Assembly (NCBI GenBank): GCA_015060485.1
Contig: SUYI01000023.1
Coordinates: forward strand, 1-59,145
Reading direction: 5' to 3'
Origin: Prevotella sp.
GTDB lineage: Bacteria; Bacteroidota; Bacteroidia; Bacteroidales; Bacteroidaceae
DNA length: 59,145 nt
The first letter of the stretch is position 1. Each line of letters starts with the position of its first letter. Made by a program: the position numbers and the translations under genes. Shown here piece by piece: positions 8,228-16,325 of the stretch. Below the pieces are notes generated by a model. The model saw nothing but the letters and a program-made list of their open reading frames with translations, did no database searches and was not told the origin of the DNA.

Positions 8228-9394
8228 ATGGAAACGGTAAATAAGTTATTGAAATTGTTGGGCGGTATGCTCATGGGAGCTGCCGTCGGCTACTTTGGCG
8301 TGATGGCGATTATATGGCTGGTGGAAGGCTCGCTGCCATCATCACACGGAGGAAAGGAAGGTATCGACTGGGGCATGATGGCATTGTCTATCGGTGTGAC
8401 GCTGGTGGGCTTGGTCTTTGCAGTCCTTGTCCATCTGATATTGCATGAGGCCGGGCATCTGATTGCCGGTTTGCTGACAGGCTATCGGTTTCTGTCGTTC
8501 CGTGTGTTCAAGTTCACGTTGGTCAAGACGGAAGATGGGTTGCGCTGGAAGAAATTCCATATTGCCGGTACTGGCGGTCAATGCATCTTGGAACTGCCGG
8601 AAGATCAGGATGTGGAGACCGTTCCCTGGTTCTGGTATAATGCGGGTGGCGTGCTGATGAATCTTATCATCATGTTGCTTAGCATCGGACTGCTGCGACT
8701 TCTGAATCCCGGCGTTGTAGGTTTTGCCCTATTAGCAATGCTGGCTTTCGTCGGTCTGTTTATGGCAATGATGAACGGTGTTCCCGCCAACATAGGTGGT
8801 ATCAGCAACGATGGACATAACATCTGGATGCTGTGGCGCCGTCCTGCTGAGCGCCGTTACTTCCTGCGCTCCCTGCAGATTGCCGGGCAATTGAGCCGGG
8901 GCAAGCGCATGAGCGAAATGCCTGAAGAATGGACAGAAGACCGCCCCATCACAGAAAAGAGCAGCTATCTGGAACTGACGAGCCGCCTGACCTATATGGC
9001 ACTGCTCGAAGACAAGGGAGAACTCGACAAAGCCCGACAGGTGGCAGAGGAACTGATGGCACTCGGCAAGAAACTGCCACAACTGCTACAGATGGAAGTG
9101 GCCAATGAGCGCGTTATGCTGGAACTGATGACCATCAATCGTCAGGAGGTTATCAATGTAGTGTGGACGAAGCAAGTGGCTCGCTACACGGAGGCGGGCT
9201 GCAAGTATTCCCCTATCAAATGTGCTGTACTCTACGCCTACGAGCTGCTGTATAACCATGACGCGGAGAAAGCTGAGGGTTATAAACGTCAGTTGGAGGT
9301 TCACAAGAATGGCTACACCATGCCAGGAGAGGCACTCACAGCCCTCAGGCTCATAGAAAGCATCGAAGAGAAATCATTAGAGAAAACAAAATGA
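8228..9394 (+). CDS. M50-like membrane metalloprotease
   Basis: 388-residue membrane protein with the zinc-binding HEAGH motif at residues 73-77 within a hydrophobic segment (HLILHEAGHLIAGLLTGY) and a second conserved region NAGGVLMNL that fits the third zinc ligand zone of site-2 proteases. Hydrophobic segments at about 10-32, 50-80 and 140-190 are followed by a soluble C-terminal half rich in helices (TPR-like). The start ATG 8228 is chosen because of the promoter box just upstream. The last codons overlap the pectate lyase start (9391), so the two are translationally coupled. Substrate unknown. Confidence 0.82.
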   Translation: METVNKLLKLLGGMLMGAAVGYFGVMAIIWLVEGSLPSSHGGKEGIDWGMMALSIGVTLVGLVFAVLVHLILHEAGHLIAGLLTGYRFLSFRVFKFTLVKTEDGLRWKKFHIAGTGGQCILELPEDQDVETVPWFWYNAGGVLMNLIIMLLSIGLLRLLNPGVVGFALLAMLAFVGLFMAMMNGVPANIGGISNDGHNIWMLWRRPAERRYFLRSLQIAGQLSRGKRMSEMPEEWTEDRPITEKSSYLELTSRLTYMALLEDKGELDKARQVAEELMALGKKLPQLLQMEVANERVMLELMTINRQEVINVVWTKQVARYTEAGCKYSPIKCAVLYAYELLYNHDAEKAEGYKRQLEVHKNGYTMPGEALTALRLIESIEEKSLEKTK

Positions 9395-10494
9395 GAACTA
9401 TCAAAACGATTCTACTGCTGACATTCATGCTGTTCATAACTGGCGACATGAGTTTGCAGGCGCAGACACTGTCGAACAACCAAGTGCTGCAACAGAAGGA
9501 CAGCGCATTTTTTCAGACTCAGGAGGCACGAAGGGTTGGCGACCAGTTGCTTCTGTATCAGCGCAATACGGGCGGATGGCCTAAGAACTTGAATATGGTG
9601 ACGCCGCTGACGGCAGCGCAGCAGGACAGCGTGAGGCAGCAGAAGTCGCGCCAGGACGATTCGACCATCGACAACAAGGCCACGACGATGCAGATGGTGT
9701 TTCTGGCAAGACTCTACCAGCAGACGAAAGAGGACCGCTATGCGCAGGCTTTCCGCAGGGCGATGGAGTTCCTGCTCAGCGGACAGTACGATAATGGCGG
9801 GTGGCCTCAGTTCTGGCCAAAGAACCGCCAGTATCAGGTGCATATCACTTACAACGACAACGCCATCGTCAACGTGCTCAAGATTTTCCGCGATGTGATG
9901 AAGGTCAGGGAACCTTTCGACGGCGGTCTTGTTGACAGTCAGATGCGGGAACGGACTGCCAAGGCTTTCGACAAAGGCATCGACTGCATCCTGGCCACGC
10001 AGATAGTGGTCGATGGCGAGCCAACGGTATGGTGCCAGCAGCACGACCGTGAGACGCTGCTGCCCGCCAAGGCCCGTGCCTACGAGTTGCCGTCGTTCTG
10101 CACGCAGGAGAGTGCCGCCATCGTGTTCCTGCTGATGCAAATCTCAAAGCCCGACGAGCGCATCGTCCGTGCCGTCAACGGAGCCATGAAGTGGTTCGAC
10201 GAGCACAAGATAACGGGACATCGCTTGGAGAAATATAAGGTAGATGGTAAGTCGGACCTCCGCTTGGTGGAGGACAGCACAGCCAGTCCGCTGTGGGCAC
10301 GCTACTACGACTTAGAGAAGGGCGAGCCCTTCTTCTGCGACCGCGACGGACAGCCCAAGCGCAGCATCCAGGAGATAGGCTATGAGCGTCGCAACGGCTA
10401 TGGTTGGTATAACGACCAGCCGCAGGATCTGTGCGCCCGATACGAGACGTGGGCGAAGAAAAACAAGATTACGAACAGAGTGACGTTTAAGTGA
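9391..10494 (+). CDS. pelA: Secreted pectate lyase (PL10-like, PelA)
   Basis: 367-residue exported polysaccharide lyase that cleaves polygalacturonate by beta-elimination. Signal peptide at residues 1-25 (ending SLQAQ). Family blocks: TGGWPKNLNM, TIDNKATTMQM, DNGGWPQFWP and ITYNDNAIVNVL, followed by alpha-toroid repeats. It overlaps the upstream protease gene by 4 bp and the response regulator by 1 bp, so four genes (protease, lyase, regulator, kinase) look like one operon. The lyase may be regulated with plant-cell-wall sensing, which is inference. Confidence 0.88.
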   Translation: MRTIKTILLLTFMLFITGDMSLQAQTLSNNQVLQQKDSAFFQTQEARRVGDQLLLYQRNTGGWPKNLNMVTPLTAAQQDSVRQQKSRQDDSTIDNKATTMQMVFLARLYQQTKEDRYAQAFRRAMEFLLSGQYDNGGWPQFWPKNRQYQVHITYNDNAIVNVLKIFRDVMKVREPFDGGLVDSQMRERTAKAFDKGIDCILATQIVVDGEPTVWCQQHDRETLLPAKARAYELPSFCTQESAAIVFLLMQISKPDERIVRAVNGAMKWFDEHKITGHRLEKYKVDGKSDLRLVEDSTASPLWARYYDLEKGEPFFCDRDGQPKRSIQEIGYERRNGYGWYNDQPQDLCARYETWAKKNKITNRVTFK

Positions 10495-11180
10495 TGAAAC
10501 CGAAAAGGATTCTTGTGGTGGATGACGAGCAGGACTTGTGCGAGATTCTGCAATTCAACCTGAATGTGGCGGGGTATGGGACTGACGTGGCCTTTTCCGC
10601 TGAGGAAGCAATTGGCAAAGGGATTGAGCAATATGACTTGCTGTTGCTCGATGTAATGATGCCGGGGCTATCGGGCTTCGAACTGGCTCAGAGGTTAAAG
10701 ACGGATGAAAAGACGACGCACATACCTATCATATTTATTACGGCTAAGGACGCGGAGGATGACACACTGCAAGGGTTTGGGCTTGGTGCTGATGACTACG
10801 TGACAAAGCCGTTCTCCGTTCGCGAGGTGGTGGCGAGGGTGAATGCTGTGCTGAGGAGAAGGCCCACCCCCAGCCCCTCCCCAAGGGAGGGGAGAATGAC
10901 TTGTGACGGATTGGTGGTTGATACAATCAGCAAGACGGTTACGATTGACGATGCCAGAGTGGAACTCACCCGCACGGAGTTCGACCTGCTGGCGCTGCTG
11001 CTGGACCATCGCGGACAAGTGTTTTCGCGACAGGAACTGCTTGATCGTGTCTGGCCCGATGACGTGATAGTGACGGAGCGCACGGTGGATGTCAACATCA
11101 CCCGGTTGCGCAAAAAGTTAGACAACTATGCCTCGTGTATTCTTACCCGCCAAGGATTCGGCTATTATTTTGGAAAATGA
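10494..11180 (+). CDS. OmpR-family response regulator (RprY-like)
   Basis: 228-residue two-component regulator. The receiver domain has the acidic pair DDE (residues 10-12), phospho-acceptor D53 (LLLLDVMMPG) and K105 (TKPF). The C-terminal winged helix has the OmpR pattern ELTRTEFDLL ... RTVDVNITRLRKKL. ATG 10494 overlaps the lyase stop. Residues 124-134 (PTPSPSPREGR) between the domains are encoded by a palindromic repeat (10863-10895) that looks inserted in frame. The downstream kinase overlaps by 4 bp (ATGA). Confidence 0.92.
   Translation: MKPKRILVVDDEQDLCEILQFNLNVAGYGTDVAFSAEEAIGKGIEQYDLLLLDVMMPGLSGFELAQRLKTDEKTTHIPIIFITAKDAEDDTLQGFGLGADDYVTKPFSVREVVARVNAVLRRRPTPSPSPREGRMTCDGLVVDTISKTVTIDDARVELTRTEFDLLALLLDHRGQVFSRQELLDRVWPDDVIVTERTVDVNITRLRKKLDNYASCILTRQGFGYYFGK
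10863..10895 (+). repeat. Palindromic repeat inserted in frame in the regulator
   Basis: Core CCCCTCCCCAAGGGAGGGG (10874-10892) is a near-perfect palindrome. Its base composition is unlike the surrounding gene. It encodes the Pro/Ser-rich linker of the response regulator. Such CCCCAGCCCCTCCC-type palindromes usually lie between genes in Bacteroidales. Confidence 0.7.
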
Positions 11181-12121
11181 AAAAATTGAGTGAAGGAAAA
11201 CGGATGTGGGCGTGTGTGATGGGAATATTTCTCGTCTATGCCGTCATATTCATTCTGTTCGAGGATTACGACCGCAATATGCTGGCACCTTTTGACGAGG
11301 TGAGCGACTGGCATCTGCTTTTGTTCTCCGTCGTGGTGATGTGCTGCCTCGGCTGGCTGCTCTATCGCTATGCCCACAGGATGGACGAGCGCATCAGTCG
11401 CGAACAGATGGAAAAGCAGAACCAGATGCGGCGCCAGCTGACGCAGAACATCGCCCACGAGCTGAAGACCCCCGTGGCCAGCATCCTCGGCTATACCGAC
11501 ACCATCCTCGACAACCCTGACATTGCCGCCGAGACGAAGCAGCAATTCATCCGGCGCACCAATGCTCAGGCCCGACGGCTGACGGCCCTGCTGCAAGACA
11601 TCTCCACGCTGAGCCGCATGGACTATGCACCCGATATGCTGGCGATGGAGCGGATAGACATCTCGCGGATGATGGCAGACATCGTGGAGGAAACGACGCT
11701 GGCTGTCGAGACCAAGCAGATGCAGCTGAACAACTGCCTGCCCGAGGATGTCTGCATCCAAGGCAACTGGTCGCTCGTCTATAGCATCTTCCGCAATCTT
11801 GTCGATAATGCCATTAACTACGCGGGGGAGGGAGCGACAATAGAGATTTCTGTTGAAGACCAAGGCTCCTATTGGGCATTCACCTTCCGAGACAATGGCG
11901 TGGGAGTCGCAGCAGAACATCTGCACCGCATCTTTGAACGTTTCTATCGTGTCGATAAAGGCCGTAGCCGACAGATGGGCGGCACAGGCCTCGGCTTGGC
12001 CATCGTCAAGAATGCCATCCTTCTGCATGGCGGTCAGATAAGTGCTAAGAAAGCTGATGGCGGCGGACTGCAGTTTGACTTTACTTTAAGGAAGCAATAT
12101 GTTTGTCCAACCTGCCAATGA
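11177..12121 (+). CDS. Sensor histidine kinase (RprX-like)
   Basis: 314-residue membrane kinase, partner of the upstream regulator. Two membrane segments (about 12-28 and 46-63) enclose a very short periplasmic loop. The HisKA motif NIAHELKTPVASILGY has phospho-accepting H94. The ATPase domain shows NLVDNAIN, FRDNGVG and GGTGLGLAIVK. ATG 11177 overlaps the regulator stop. The last residues (after about LRKQY) and the stop are encoded inside the 144-bp repeat copy 2, so the natural C-terminus may have been replaced. Confidence 0.92.
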   Translation: MKKLSEGKRMWACVMGIFLVYAVIFILFEDYDRNMLAPFDEVSDWHLLLFSVVVMCCLGWLLYRYAHRMDERISREQMEKQNQMRRQLTQNIAHELKTPVASILGYTDTILDNPDIAAETKQQFIRRTNAQARRLTALLQDISTLSRMDYAPDMLAMERIDISRMMADIVEETTLAVETKQMQLNNCLPEDVCIQGNWSLVYSIFRNLVDNAINYAGEGATIEISVEDQGSYWAFTFRDNGVGVAAEHLHRIFERFYRVDKGRSRQMGGTGLGLAIVKNAILLHGGQISAKKADGGGLQFDFTLRKQYVCPTCQ

Positions 12122-12244
12122 ATCGCCTCTGACCGCCTCAGACCGTGCGGTTTATTTGGCTAAAAATAGTTAAGGATGATGCAAGTAATTGAAAATCAGT
12201 ATAGAATCGTCGGAAACCAAGTTTTCAACGAGGATGAATATTAA
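12101..12244 (+). repeat. 144-bp dispersed repeat, copy 2
   Basis: Matches 4266-4409. In this copy the first small frame has an ATG (12099) and reads MFVQPANESPLTASD through RAVYLAKNS, 24 codons, overlapping the kinase end out of frame. The second, 22-codon frame starts at 12176, preceded by AAGG. A terminator hairpin follows. Confidence 0.75.
12176..12244 (+). CDS. 22-aa small ORF in the dispersed repeat (copy 2)
   Basis: Counterpart of the frame at 4341-4409. It differs at residue 13 (G for E) and by silent changes in the last two codons including the stop. AAGG lies directly before the ATG as a possible ribosome site. Translation not shown. Confidence 0.35.
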   Translation: MMQVIENQYRIVGNQVFNEDEY

Positions 12245-12273
12245 GGCTCTGGTTTAGCCCCAACGCGTTAAAA

Positions 12274-12312
12274 CAGCGAGATAAACAGATTCTATTTGTT
12301 TATCTCGCTGAT
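12274..12312. terminator. Hairpin terminator between convergent genes
   Basis: CAGCGAGATAAACA (12274-12287) pairs exactly with TGTTTATCTCGCTG (12297-12310). Placed between the kinase/repeat unit and the ATPase gene on the other strand, it can serve both. Confidence 0.8.
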
Positions 12313-12343
12313 ATTTTAATTGTTCTGCCTCCCAATTAAATGT

Positions 12344-13465
12344 TTAGTTTTGATTTAGCCAGTGATAAAGGAAGTAATCATAGATATTGTATTGTCCATT
12401 ACTACTGGTAATAATATCTTTTTCCTGAAGGGAGGACAGACTCCTTTGTACTGCACTTGCCGAGGTAAGATGATATTTCTTTATAAACTCTCCACTAGTA
12501 GGCTGAATATTCTTTCCCGCATGAGCTAAAGCCAGCAGTAGTGTTTTTTGTTTGGCAGTAAGCCTTGCAATTAAGTCTTGGTAGATGTCGTTCTTTTCTT
12601 CAACAGCCATGTTAATTGCAACATCTACTTCCTTGACTCCGCATACAATGCCAGGCTCGGCTATCGCATACAGTTCATTACATATCTTTTGTATATACCA
12701 TGTGGTTCCTTCAAATTTCTCATAGATGTATTGGATGGCTTCTGGTGTTATCTGCTTTCCTCCTTCCTCAAAATGTCCAGTGATAAACGAAGTATACGCA
12801 CTTAGGGAGATTGGTTTCAAAACAAGAGTCGAGGCACTTTGGTAGAATGGCCTTGATGGAGATGAAAACATTTCACCCATCATGTGGCGTTTAGAGCCAG
12901 AGAAGACAAACCATGCATTGTTGCAGTCTTGAATATAAGTTCTAAGAAGGGCTTCAACATTCTGTTCTGGATAGTCCATGATGGTTTGGAACTCATCAAT
13001 GGCAACAAGACAAGGTTTATTGGCAGATTTTAGGTACTGGAAAATCTCGTCAAGCGATATTTGGGGTGACTGTATATCCCCTATTTCAAGATTCCAGCTT
13101 GGCTGTCCCATCGCATCAAGAGTAATGCCTGTTCGTAGGGATCCTACTACCTATACAAACCGTTCCCAAGCTTTACGCTCTTTCGATTTTAGTACTGAAA
13201 GAATGGCCCTGCCTAATTCGTAAGTCAGTTCTGCTATCGATTTGGTGGCATAGATGTCAACGACAAATAAATAGTAATTATCTTGTATCTCTTGCTGAGC
13301 GAAACAATGACGAATAAGACCTGTCTTACCCATTCTTCTTGGTGACATCAGTGCCACATGATTGCCATTGACAAGTAGCGAAGTCAGGCGTTTGGTTTCT
13401 TCCACTCTATCGCAGAAATACTCAGGTCCGACGTATCCGTATGTTAAAAAGGGATTCTTTTTCAT
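12344..13465 (-). pseudogene. AAA ATPase (ATPase_2 type) with in-frame amber stop
   Basis: An ATP-binding protein of the Bacteroidetes-expanded archaeal-type AAA family (PF01637-like), about 373 codons. Walker A is SPRRMGKTGLIRH near residue 42, Walker B is PCLVAIDEFQTI, and a winged-helix-like C-terminus ends in YDYFLYHWLNQN. Translation from ATG 13465 stops at TAG (13151-13153, minus strand) after KAWERFV. The same frame continues with VVGSLRTGITLDA and the rest of the protein. Reading the stop as CAG (Gln) restores the gene, so a single C-to-T change is the simplest cause. Walker A and B fall on different fragments, so neither is likely to act alone. Confidence 0.82.
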
Positions 13466-13493
13466 TTTACTGTCATTTGTTGCTTCACGGGTG

Positions 13494-13501
13494 CAAAGAT
13501 A
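13494..13501 (-). promoter_or_regulatory. -7 box of the AAA ATPase gene
   Basis: TATCTTTG on the minus strand, 28 bp before ATG 13465, which supports that start over a longer frame. Confidence 0.55.
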
Positions 13502-13590
13502 ATAATAAACTTTCAATTATACAAATTTGCGTAACGTATTTTTGTATAATTTACATTCATTATCTCCTCATTATTTCCTCTAAGTTGATT

Positions 13591-13636
13591 TAAGAGTCAA
13601 TCTGTGCAAAAATAGCACAAGTTCATTAGTATAAAT
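13591..13636 (+). repeat. 46-bp dispersed repeat, copy 2
   Basis: Matches 4574-4619 with two mismatches. Here no relaxase sequence follows. The remainder of the 13502-13732 gap shows nothing else recognisable. Confidence 0.6.
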
Positions 13637-13732
13637 CACACTATGACGTGCTTTGATGGCTTCTTGAATTGTCATTTCTATAAATTCACTTAAATATCAC
13701 TACAAATGTACGCAAAAATGATGAGAATTCGC

Positions 13733-13740
13733 TATATTTG
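13733..13740 (+). promoter_or_regulatory. -7 box of the flavodoxin-like gene
   Basis: TATATTTG followed by CAG, 34 bp before the start codon. Confidence 0.6.
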
Positions 13741-13774
13741 CAGTCACTATTACAATACTTTATGATTTTGAGAT

Positions 13775-14398
13775 ATGGCAAAGGTACTTTTGATAAACGG
13801 AAGCCCACGAGAGAACGGAAATACGTTCACGGCTCTGAGTGAGGTGGCAAAGACGCTGAACAGCGAGGGTATAGAGACTGAGATTATTAGTATCGGTAAG
13901 CAGGCTGTACAGGGCTGTATTGCCTGTGGCATGTGTGGAAGGAATGGTGCGAGATGTACTTTCCATGACGACCTATACTATAAGGTATGGAGAGCCGTAA
14001 AGGATGGCATCGACGGACTGGTAGTAGGTTCGCCTGTCTATTATGGCGGTCCGAATGGTTCGCTCTGTGCCTTGCTCGACCGTGTGTTCTACTCACTGAG
14101 CACAGAGCTGCGCTTCAAGCCTGCTGCCAGTGTGGTGGTATGTAGAAGGGGAGGCGCGTCAGCAGCCTTTGATCGTCTGAACAAATACTTTACGATGTCG
14201 AATATGCCGCTGGTCAGTTCGCAGTATTGGAACATGGTCTATGGCCAGACACCAGGTCAGGCAGCACAAGATGAAGAGGGCCTTCAGACCATGCGAACAC
14301 TTGGGCGCAACATGGCCTGGATGATTAGCAAGCTCAATGTCAGTGAAGATGGGCATCCAGAGTTGGAGAGCCCGTTGAGAACTAACTTCATCAGATAG
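13775..14398 (+). CDS. NADPH-dependent FMN reductase / iron-sulfur flavoprotein-like
   Basis: 207-residue flavodoxin-fold oxidoreductase. The FMN phosphate loop is GSPRENGNTF (residues 8-17). A cysteine-rich stretch CIACGMCGRNGARC follows near residue 48, as in iron-sulfur flavoproteins, and then GSPVYYGGPNGSLCALLDR, the flavin ring-binding part. A truncated copy of its C-terminal half lies at 45946-46122, in the same arrangement relative to a nitroreductase-type gene. Electron donor and substrate unknown. Confidence 0.87.
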   Translation: MAKVLLINGSPRENGNTFTALSEVAKTLNSEGIETEIISIGKQAVQGCIACGMCGRNGARCTFHDDLYYKVWRAVKDGIDGLVVGSPVYYGGPNGSLCALLDRVFYSLSTELRFKPAASVVVCRRGGASAAFDRLNKYFTMSNMPLVSSQYWNMVYGQTPGQAAQDEEGLQTMRTLGRNMAWMISKLNVSEDGHPELESPLRTNFIR

Positions 14399-14413
14399 GA
14401 ACTATGTGGAACT

Positions 14414-14711
14414 TCAAAAATAGAGTAGCATCTTGTAGATAACGGATGGAAACTGGAGGTATGAGAAAACTATTCCATTTCCTTGGCCTTCTCCTGGTTC
14501 ATCAGGAAATAGATGGCCTCGCCAAGGGTTTATTATCTTCTTCATATTCGTTGTTTTAGCAGATTTCTTCCAATGCGCCTGTCTCAGAGTCGATGATGAA
14601 ACCTCTAACAACAATATCCTTTGGAACGAGTGGATGGGTCTTAATGCCCCCTGCTTTATAGCCGTCCCCCATTAGGGGACTCAAAATGTAGTCAATAATC
14701 TGGTCAATCAT
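14414..14711 (-). pseudogene. Gene shards: beta-carbonic anhydrase tail and unknown
   Basis: A minus-strand frame from ATG 14711 to 14556 ends THPLVPKDIVVRGFIIDSET-like sequence, which resembles the C-terminal strand and tail of beta-carbonic anhydrases (HPLIPKDVxVxGFIYD...). It begins with unrelated sequence containing a palindromic repeat (GTCCCC/GGGGAC, 14664-14680). Further on (14475-14535) another frame encodes TLGEAIYFLMNQEKAKEME before a stop, the end of an unidentified gene. A minus-strand -7 box at 14736-14743 stands in front. No complete gene remains. Confidence 0.5.
14640..14690 (+). repeat. Palindromic repeat, similar to 45770-45815
   Basis: Around TATAGCCGTCCCCCATTAGGGG (written here in part: TATAGCCGTCCCCC then ATTAGGGGACTC). 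The counterpart near 45785 has TATAGCCGCCCCTTATC then AAGGGGCTCT. Both contain a short inverted repeat and shared flanks. Confidence 0.5.
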
Positions 14712-14741
14712 ACTAAATCTTATTAAAACCACGGACAAAGA

Positions 14742-14804
14742 TACTCATTTTTGTTTGATTTTTCGTATTTTTGCACTCAACTTTACAATACTTTATGAAT
14801 TATG
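14742..14804. promoter_or_regulatory. Duplicated divergent promoter module, copy 1
   Basis: 63 bp identical to 47344-47406. It carries a plus-strand -7 box TATTTTTG (14766-14773) towards the nitroreductase gene, and its left edge overlaps a minus-strand box TATCTTTG (14736-14743) facing the carbonic-anhydrase shard. A looser third version lies at 50630-50690. Confidence 0.7.
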
Positions 14805-14865
14805 TTGGAAAAGTGATATGGGACACGGAAGAATGTGTTGAAGTGTTAAATGAGAATTGTTAGAT

Positions 14866-15363
14866 ATGAATTTTTTAGAACTTGTTAAGAACAGATACAG
14901 TTGTAGGGCTTATAAGTCCCTCGACGTGGAGAAAGAGAAGTTAGACTATATTCTGGAGTGTGTCCGCTTTGCACCTTCAGCAGTGAACAAACAGCCTTGG
15001 CTATTCCACATTGTCAGCAACGAGGAGGAAAAGACCAAGCTACAGCAATGCTATAATCGTGACTGGTTCAAGACGGCCCCGATGTATATCATTGCCTCTA
15101 TCCTACATGATGAAGAGTGGGTAAGATCCGATGGCAAACATCATGGCAACACCGATATTGCTATCGCTGTGGAACACCTTTGTCTGGCTGCTACTGAGCA
15201 AGGACTTGCTACATGTTGGGTATGCAATTTTGATGCTGGCCTGTGCAAAGAATTATTTGTACTGTCTGAGAACGAAGAACCAGCCGTTATCATACCATTG
15301 GGCTATGCTGCTGATGAAATGAAACCGAAGAGCCGAAAGGCTATTGATGAAATTGTTAAGTAA
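14866..15363 (+). CDS. Nitroreductase family protein
   Basis: 165-residue FMN-dependent nitroreductase-fold protein. N-terminal FMN-binding pattern NRYSCRAYKS, then FAPSAVNKQPW, a central helix DIAIAVEHLCLAATEQGLATCWV and C-terminal IPLGYAADEMKPKSRKAIDE. All match the family, and length is usual. ATG 14866 fits better than the TTG nine bases upstream. It is transcribed from the duplicated promoter module. Physiological substrate unknown. Confidence 0.87.
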   Translation: MNFLELVKNRYSCRAYKSLDVEKEKLDYILECVRFAPSAVNKQPWLFHIVSNEEEKTKLQQCYNRDWFKTAPMYIIASILHDEEWVRSDGKHHGNTDIAIAVEHLCLAATEQGLATCWVCNFDAGLCKELFVLSENEEPAVIIPLGYAADEMKPKSRKAIDEIVK

Positions 15364-15396
15364 GATGGCATGAGAATAGCGATAATTGAACAAACG

Positions 15397-15897
15397 ATGA
15401 AAAAAGGCGTTATTACATTGATAGTTGTCCTCGTTACTCTGTTGGCGAATGCCCAGACAGGATTGAAGAAGGTGTATAACGAGGACATCGACCCCATCGA
15501 ACAGATAGACCAGGCAATCGTCAGGGCTAAGTTTGAAGGCAAGTTCGTCATCTGTCAGGTCGGTGGCAACTGGTGTCCCTGGTGCTTGCGATTTGCTGAC
15601 TTTATTGTGAATGACACCACTATCAGCAAAGTCATCAACGAGAACTTTGCGTATATCCACGTCAATTACAATCCTCGTAAGTCTGGAGATGAGACACAAC
15701 AGCAACAGGCAACTGCTCTGATGAAACGACTTAACAACTGTGGCCGTTTCGGTTTCCCTGTGTTGGTGGTTCTGGATGAAGATGGTAAGGTGATTCATAT
15801 TCAGGATTCGAGTTTCTTGGAAGAAGGACAAAGCTATAATCAGAAGAAAGTGCAGCGTTTCTTTAAGAATTGGACTCCACAAGCAGTTAAGAATTAG
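15397..15897 (+). CDS. Secreted thioredoxin-like protein
   Basis: 166-residue exported thioredoxin-fold protein (DUF255/thioredoxin_7-like). The signal peptide (MKKGVITLIVVLVTLLANAQ) is preceded by a possible in-frame start at 15370. I choose 15397 because it gives the clean signal sequence. Redox site WCPWC in GGNWCPWCLRF near residue 59, and a GFPVLVVLD cis-Pro segment downstream. It lies close behind the nitroreductase and may share its transcript. Confidence 0.82.
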   Translation: MKKGVITLIVVLVTLLANAQTGLKKVYNEDIDPIEQIDQAIVRAKFEGKFVICQVGGNWCPWCLRFADFIVNDTTISKVINENFAYIHVNYNPRKSGDETQQQQATALMKRLNNCGRFGFPVLVVLDEDGKVIHIQDSSFLEEGQSYNQKKVQRFFKNWTPQAVKN

Positions 15898-15904
15898 AAG
15901 AGAT

Positions 15905-16294
15905 ATGAACCTCCCCAAGTTTGTCATTACCATGGAAGGCTACTTTCGTCTCGGCATGGTCAACCAGCACAAGCACTTGCTGAAGCCGGGTGACCAGTGC
16001 ATCGGTGGCGGCTACTACGTTTTCGACTTCGTTTCCAATCGCATCATACTTGACAGAGAATCCTACGATTTCGGCAAACCGAAATGGCATCTTTTGGATA
16101 CGTTGAAAGTTCCCTCTACCTATCGTGGTATGCGAATTGTCTATAAGTACGATGATGGTTTCCACGACGATTTCAAAGCTGCGGTTAAGCGAGAGCAGAG
16201 CGATGCTTGCATCAGCTCTGCCGAGCGTGAGCAGTTTCGAACGGAGTTCAATGTCAGTGAGGAACTGCAGATAGACTATTATGACGAAGCATAA
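15905..16294 (+). CDS. Hypothetical protein
   Basis: 129 residues, not recognised. It begins MNLPKFVITMEGYFRLGMV, has a mid-section rich in Gly/Tyr/Phe (CIGGGYYVFDFVSNRIILD) that looks beta-stranded, and ends acidic. No signal peptide or membrane segment. It starts 7 bp after the thioredoxin-like gene, so probably the same operon. Confidence 0.6.
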   Translation: MNLPKFVITMEGYFRLGMVNQHKHLLKPGDQCIGGGYYVFDFVSNRIILDRESYDFGKPKWHLLDTLKVPSTYRGMRIVYKYDDGFHDDFKAAVKREQSDACISSAEREQFRTEFNVSEELQIDYYDEA

Positions 16295-16325
16295 GAAGAT
16301 ACTTGAAAAACTGATGATGGGATAG

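Noticed and set aside
14795..14863. 22-codon frame MNYVGKVIWDTEECV... before the nitroreductase
   Set aside because: In the duplicate promoter module the same ATG leads to a stop after four codons, so it is not conserved. Length match to the other 22-codon peptide is chance.
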